Shown here one piece after another: positions 59,104 to 64,000 of a DNA stretch of 64,000 nucleotides (position 1 is the first letter of the stretch; each line of letters opens with the position of its first letter). The position numbers and the translations under genes were made by a program. The notes beneath the pieces are model-generated. The model was not told where the DNA came from. It made no database searches and saw only the letters and a list, made by a program, of their open reading frames with translations. The DNA is from Thermoplasmata archaeon (GTDB taxonomy: Archaea; Thermoplasmatota; Thermoplasmata; Lutacidiplasmatales; UBA184): the NCBI GenBank assembly GCA_035622275.1, contig DASPVQ010000029.1:1-64000 (forward strand), in the 5' to 3' direction.

Positions 59104-60128
59104 CGGCGAAACTACGGTTCGATCGGGTGACGAAGCGCTTCGGCAAGCGAATGGTGGCGGACGACATCGAGCTCGACGTCGACCCGGGCGAGTTCTTCGT
59201 CATCCTGGGCCCCTCCGGCGAGGGGAAGTCGACGCTCCTGCGGATGGTCGCCGGCATCGAGCCGGTCGACGCGGGCCGGATCTGGATCGACGGGCGCGAC
59301 GTCACCCACCTCGCGCCGAACAAGCGGAACATCGCGATGGTGTTCCAGAACTACGCGCTCTATCCCAACATGAACGTCTACCGCAACATCGCCTTCCCGC
59401 TCAAGATGCAGTACTTCCCCTCGAGCGAGATCGAGCCGAAGGTCCAGGAGGTGGCCCGCAAGCTCGGGATCTCCGAGATCCTCGACCGGCGGGTCAACCA
59501 GATCTCGGGCGGCCAGCAGCAGCGGGTCGCGCTCGCGCGGGCGATCGTCCGCAACCCGACGCTCTTCCTGCTCGACGAGCCGCTCTCGAACCTCGACGCC
59601 CGGGTGCGGTTCGCGGCCCGCACGGAGCTCAAGAAGATCCAGAAGGACCTCGGCCAGACGTTCCTGTTCGTGACCCACGACCAGAAGGAGGCCGAGACCC
59701 TCAGCGACCGCACGGGCGTCATCCACACCGGCCGCTTCGAGCAGATCGGACCGTTCAGCGACCTCTACGAGCGGCCGGCCACGCGCTGGATCGGCGACTT
59801 CGTCGGCGACGTGCCGATGAACTACATGCCGGCCAGCGAGTCGGGGGCCTCGGGCGAGCTCGGTTTCCGGCCGGAGTGGGCCGAGATGTCGCCGGAGGGC
59901 GCGCAGAAGGCGACCGTCCAGGTCGCCGAGCGGGTCGGAGACTTCTCCTACCTGTTGTGCACGATGGCGAACGGCTGGCGGATCTACCTGCGCTCGATGC
60001 GCACCGTGGCGGCCGGCAGCGAGGTGCGCTTCAACGTTCTGCGCCACGTCTTCTTCCGCGAGGAGCCGGGGGCCGAGAACGCGCCGCTCGCCGAGGGCGC
60101 TGGGGCCGAGGCGCCCGCCGCGCACTGA
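59100..60128 (+). CDS. Sugar ABC transporter ATPase, MalK/UgpC type
   Basis: The 342-residue protein has Walker A GPSGEGKST (residues 37-45), Q-loop VFQNYALYPNMNVYRNIAFPLK, signature ISGGQ (135-139), Walker B LFLLDE (155-160) and the switch His in FVTHDQKEA. From residue 240 on is the TOBE/regulatory domain typical of the MalK/UgpC branch. The Walker A residue before Gly-Lys is Glu rather than the usual Cys or Ser, a small oddity. It powers import by the two permeases. The C-terminal 25 residues are Ala/Glu-rich. Confidence 0.93.
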   Translation: MTAKLRFDRVTKRFGKRMVADDIELDVDPGEFFVILGPSGEGKSTLLRMVAGIEPVDAGRIWIDGRDVTHLAPNKRNIAMVFQNYALYPNMNVYRNIAFPLKMQYFPSSEIEPKVQEVARKLGISEILDRRVNQISGGQQQRVALARAIVRNPTLFLLDEPLSNLDARVRFAARTELKKIQKDLGQTFLFVTHDQKEAETLSDRTGVIHTGRFEQIGPFSDLYERPATRWIGDFVGDVPMNYMPASESGASGELGFRPEWAEMSPEGAQKATVQVAERVGDFSYLLCTMANGWRIYLRSMRTVAAGSEVRFNVLRHVFFREEPGAENAPLAEGAGAEAPAAH

Positions 60129-60136
60129 GGCCGTCC

Positions 60137-61813
<1,677 letters not shown>

Positions 61814-61840
61814 GCTCGCGCTAGTATCGACGGCCGCTAG

Positions 61841-61850
61841 CTTGTAAGCA
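61841..61850 (-). promoter_or_regulatory. TATA-like element for the TreS-like gene
   Basis: The minus strand reads TGCTTACAAG, centred about 32 bases before the ATG at 61813. Confidence 0.45.
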
Positions 61851-61867
61851 ATTGCCCTCGACCGGCG

Positions 61868-62749
61868 CTAGCTCGGTGCCGAAAGGGGCCCCGCGATCTG
61901 GTCCACTGCCGCGAAGAGACGGCCGCCGGCCTCCGGGTCCCGCGATGCCGGGTCCCCGGGCACGACGCGCTCGTTCGCGAAGTACTCGCCGCTGACCGAG
62001 GCGAGCGACGGGTCCTCCGCGACGAGGACCGGGGTGACGGCCCCCCGGCGCACGCTCTTGGCGAAGAGCCAGCCGAGCACGGTGATCGCGATCTTCGTGC
62101 CGCCCCCGTTGTTCTTGCCGAACCCGGACGCCACGAAGCCCGGGTGCACGGCGTTCACCGACACGCCCGTGCCCGCGAGGCGCCGGGCGAACTCGCGGGT
62201 GAGGAGGATCAGCTCCAGCTTCGACACCCCGTAGGCCCGGAAACCGGCGTACGCGCGGCCGGACTGGAGGTCGGAAAGGTCGAGCTTCTGCCGGAGATGG
62301 GCGTCGGAAGCCATGTTCACGACGCGGGCGGGGGCGCTCTCCTTGAGGCGGTCCTCGAGCAGCGACGTCAGGAGGAAGGGGGCGAGCACGTTCAGCGCGA
62401 ACGTGCGCTCGAGTCCTTCTGCCGTCACTTCGCGCCGACGGAAGAAGGCCCCCGCGTTGTTCACGAGCACGTGGATCCTCGGGTACTTCGCGAGCAGCGT
62501 GGCGGCCAGCCGCCGGACGTCGCCCGGTCGGGCAAGGTCCGTGACCCCCACCGATTCGACCCGCGGGTTGCCGGTCTCCCGCGCGATCGCGGCCGCGGTG
62601 GCCGCCGCGCGCGGCTCCCCGCGGCCGACGACCACGACCGTGTAGCCGTCCGCCGCCAGCCGTCGCGCGATCTCCCGGCCGATCCCCGAGGTCGCGCCGG
62701 TGACCACCGCGACCTGTCCCGTGCCTCGAGTGCCCGGACTCGTCGCCAT
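61868..62749 (-). CDS. Short-chain dehydrogenase, retinol-dehydrogenase-like
   Basis: The 293-residue SDR has the motif VVTGATSGIGREIARRLAADGY (residues 14-35), NNAGAF (about 94-99), VNMASDAH and YGVSKLELILLTREFARRL with the Tyr-Lys pair, then VHPGFVASGFGKN. The length and the late segment (RGAVTPVLVAEDPSLASVSGEYF) resemble the retinol dehydrogenase-type branch acting on lipophilic alcohols or ketones. The substrate is not known. It is distinct from the other SDR at 34329-35063. Confidence 0.86.
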   Translation of the reverse strand: MATSPGTRGTGQVAVVTGATSGIGREIARRLAADGYTVVVVGRGEPRAAATAAAIARETGNPRVESVGVTDLARPGDVRRLAATLLAKYPRIHVLVNNAGAFFRRREVTAEGLERTFALNVLAPFLLTSLLEDRLKESAPARVVNMASDAHLRQKLDLSDLQSGRAYAGFRAYGVSKLELILLTREFARRLAGTGVSVNAVHPGFVASGFGKNNGGGTKIAITVLGWLFAKSVRRGAVTPVLVAEDPSLASVSGEYFANERVVPGDPASRDPEAGGRLFAAVDQIAGPLSAPS

Positions 62750-62803
62750 CGTCAGCCCCGAGCTTCGAGCTCCGGCGCGGCTTGGGGTTTTCGGACCCTC
62801 CGG

Positions 62804-63802
62804 CTAGGCGAGCCGGTACTCTCGGCGGCGCGAGTCGTAGAGCGAGACGGACTCCCGGACGAGGCCCTGCTGGCGGAGCGACTCCAGAGCGCTCTGGACC
62901 GTCCGGCGGGGAAGCCGCGACATCTGGGCGAGCTGGGTCTGGTCGAGCCCGCGGTAGGTCTCGAGCAGGAAGAACAGGAACTTCGCGGCGGGAGGTCCCT
63001 CGACCGACCGCCCGGTCCGGATGGTGCCCAGCGTCTCGCCCCGCAGGCCGAGCCGCTGGGAGGCGAGCGGCAGGACCGAGCGAGGCGCGACGTTCCCGAG
63101 GTTCACGTCGGAGCCGAGCTCCATCAGGAGCTGCACCTGCTGGGACTCCATCGGGGCCTCGAAGATCAGGTCCTCCTTCGGGTGCTCCGCGACGATCGAC
63201 CGGACCCAGTCCCACTTGATCGCCCCGTCGCTGTCGTAGATGCCGACCCCGCGGCCGGACTCCCGGCTCTCGATGATCACCTTGCGCGGTCCGAGCGTGC
63301 GCGCGTGCCCGATCTGCGTGAGGGTCTCCTTGAGCGACAGCTGGTAGTGCGCATCCTTCTTGCCGACCTCGATGAAGAAATCGAGGCTGCGCTCCTTGGC
63401 GGCCTTGGCCAGCCGCTCGATCTGCGGTGGGGCGAGCTCGATGATCCCGCTCGAGATCTCGACGAGATCGAAGCCCAGCTCCCGGGCCTCGTCGAGCAGC
63501 TGGGGCGCCCGGTCGTGGGTCAGGGCGTACTCCAGCAGCGTGCCGCCGGTCGAGACCTCGAGCCCGTGGTCGTGGTAGCGACGCACGCGAGCCCGGACGG
63601 CCTCCCTCGGCAGCAGGAGCGGGAGCCCCCAGCCGATCTTGGCGACGTCGACGTAGGGCGCCAGCAGGTCGATCTCGTCGTCGTGCAGCGCGGCCAGGCG
63701 GTCCAGGACGTGCGTGACACCGGTGCGACGAGGCCGGGAGACGCTGGGCACGCTCGCCGGGAAGAACGTCGCCTTGGCGCGTGAGCTGACGGAACCTGCC
63801 AT
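62804..63802 (-). CDS. ComA-like phosphosulfolactate synthase fused to winged helix
   Basis: The 332-residue protein has residues 20-262 homologous to phosphosulfolactate synthase (ComA): SRPRRTGVTHVLDRL, LLAPYVDVAKIGWG, a TIM-barrel core with VEISSGIIEL, KKDAHYQ and IESRESGRGVGIYDSDG. ComA joins phosphoenolpyruvate and sulfite in coenzyme M synthesis, but homologues occur in non-methanogens. Residues 272-332 form a winged helix-turn-helix (LDQTQLAQMSRLPRRTVQSALESLRQQGLV), an MarR-like recognition region. The fusion could be a metabolite-sensing regulator or an enzyme with a scaffold domain. An AGGAGG site ten bases before the ATG decides the start. Confidence 0.85.
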   Translation of the reverse strand: MAGSVSSRAKATFFPASVPSVSRPRRTGVTHVLDRLAALHDDEIDLLAPYVDVAKIGWGLPLLLPREAVRARVRRYHDHGLEVSTGGTLLEYALTHDRAPQLLDEARELGFDLVEISSGIIELAPPQIERLAKAAKERSLDFFIEVGKKDAHYQLSLKETLTQIGHARTLGPRKVIIESRESGRGVGIYDSDGAIKWDWVRSIVAEHPKEDLIFEAPMESQQVQLLMELGSDVNLGNVAPRSVLPLASQRLGLRGETLGTIRTGRSVEGPPAAKFLFFLLETYRGLDQTQLAQMSRLPRRTVQSALESLRQQGLVRESVSLYDSRRREYRLA

Positions 63803-63812
63803 GATTCGTTAT

Positions 63813-63818
63813 CCTCCT
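63813..63818 (-). promoter_or_regulatory. Shine-Dalgarno site of the ComA-winged-helix gene
   Basis: The minus strand reads AGGAGG, ten bases before the ATG at 63802. It is notable because most genes of the window show no such site and look leaderless. Confidence 0.6.
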
Positions 63819-63850
63819 ACGCAGGAACTGCGAGCGGCCGAGCCACTCGC

Positions 63851-63860
63851 ACGTAAAAGC
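63851..63860 (-). promoter_or_regulatory. TATA-like element of the ComA-winged-helix gene
   Basis: The minus strand reads GCTTTTACGT, about 54 bases before the ATG at 63802, giving a leader of about 30 bases that contains the AGGAGG site. Confidence 0.45.
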
Positions 63861-63922
63861 TTCACGGCGATCCCCGGGTCGAGCTTCGTGGACCCGAGGC
63901 CGGGCGCGGGCCAGCCAGCGTT

Positions 63923-64000
63923 ATGCGCCCTCCTCCGTCCCCGGCCGACGTGGGGCGTGCGCACGGCCGCGTCCTGGTGATCGGGCTCGACTCGGTCTCC
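63923..64000 (+). CDS. Start of a probable alkaline-phosphatase-superfamily protein, 3' truncated
   Basis: Only 26 codons are inside the window. After a polar 15-residue head the protein reads RVLVIGLDSVS, the first strand and metal-binding Asp of type I phosphodiesterase/nucleotide pyrophosphatase or related alkaline-phosphatase-fold hydrolases. The ATG at 63923 gives this frame and stays open to the edge. With so little sequence the call is tentative. Confidence 0.45.
   Translation, partial: MRPPPSPADVGRAHGRVLVIGLDSVS

Overview
The window is about 68-70% G+C and almost completely coding, with short intergenic gaps and no stretch over 300 bases without a gene. It looks archaeal, most probably a high-GC Thermoplasmatota (inference, not proven). 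Signs: TATA-like elements about 26-30 bases before many start codons (leaderless transcripts), almost no Shine-Dalgarno sites, a thermopsin-family protease, a 222-residue archaeal-type triosephosphate isomerase, GH57 next to a GT4 glycogen synthase-like gene, a ComA-related protein, and several large surface proteins with Ig-like repeats and one C-terminal membrane anchor. No tRNA, rRNA, CRISPR array, insertion sequence or prophage was seen.

Layout. 1-5.1 kb: end of an esterase gene, an MFS transporter and a membrane-anchored thermopsin with six Ig-like repeats. 5.2-9.9 kb: a class III cyclase/TolB-like/TPR signalling protein, the putrescine genes aguB-aguA, and a GNAT acetyltransferase. 10-21.6 kb: a surface protein with 11 TIG-like repeats, an HdeD-like membrane protein, a DUF1015 protein, a DEAD-box helicase, a beta-propeller surface protein, an FAD amine oxidase and a universal stress protein.

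21.6-36.1 kb is the most interesting region: an aerobic CO dehydrogenase locus. coxM-coxS-coxL-coxG are in form I order, and CoxL carries the form I active-site loop AYRCSFR. Around them are coxD (MoxR AAA+ ATPase), coxE (VWA), moaA, a stand-alone XdhC, a MocA-XdhC-YHS fusion and a YbaK-HAD fusion. Next come a PH-like zinc-ribbon protein, a SufR-like Fe-S regulator, an SDR and a divergent QueA. The set would make the molybdopterin cytosine dinucleotide cofactor, insert and mature it, and run CO oxidation as an energy supplement.

36.2-47.6 kb: an acetate permease (SatP type), small conserved proteins, HAD and VOC enzymes, a D-2-hydroxyacid dehydrogenase, a membrane/coiled-coil/KaiC-like protein, a methyltransferase, acetyl-CoA synthetase and triosephosphate isomerase. 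47.7-61.8 kb is a carbohydrate-storage and uptake region: glycogen synthase-like GT4, GH57 amylase, a kelch/PKD surface protein, GH15 glucoamylase, ROK glucokinase, a complete sugar ABC importer (binding protein, two permeases, ATPase) and a TreS-like GH13 enzyme. The window ends with an SDR, a ComA-like protein fused to a winged helix, and the start of a phosphatase-superfamily gene. Together the genes suggest an aerobic heterotroph that takes up sugars and acetate, stores glycogen and can draw electrons from CO.
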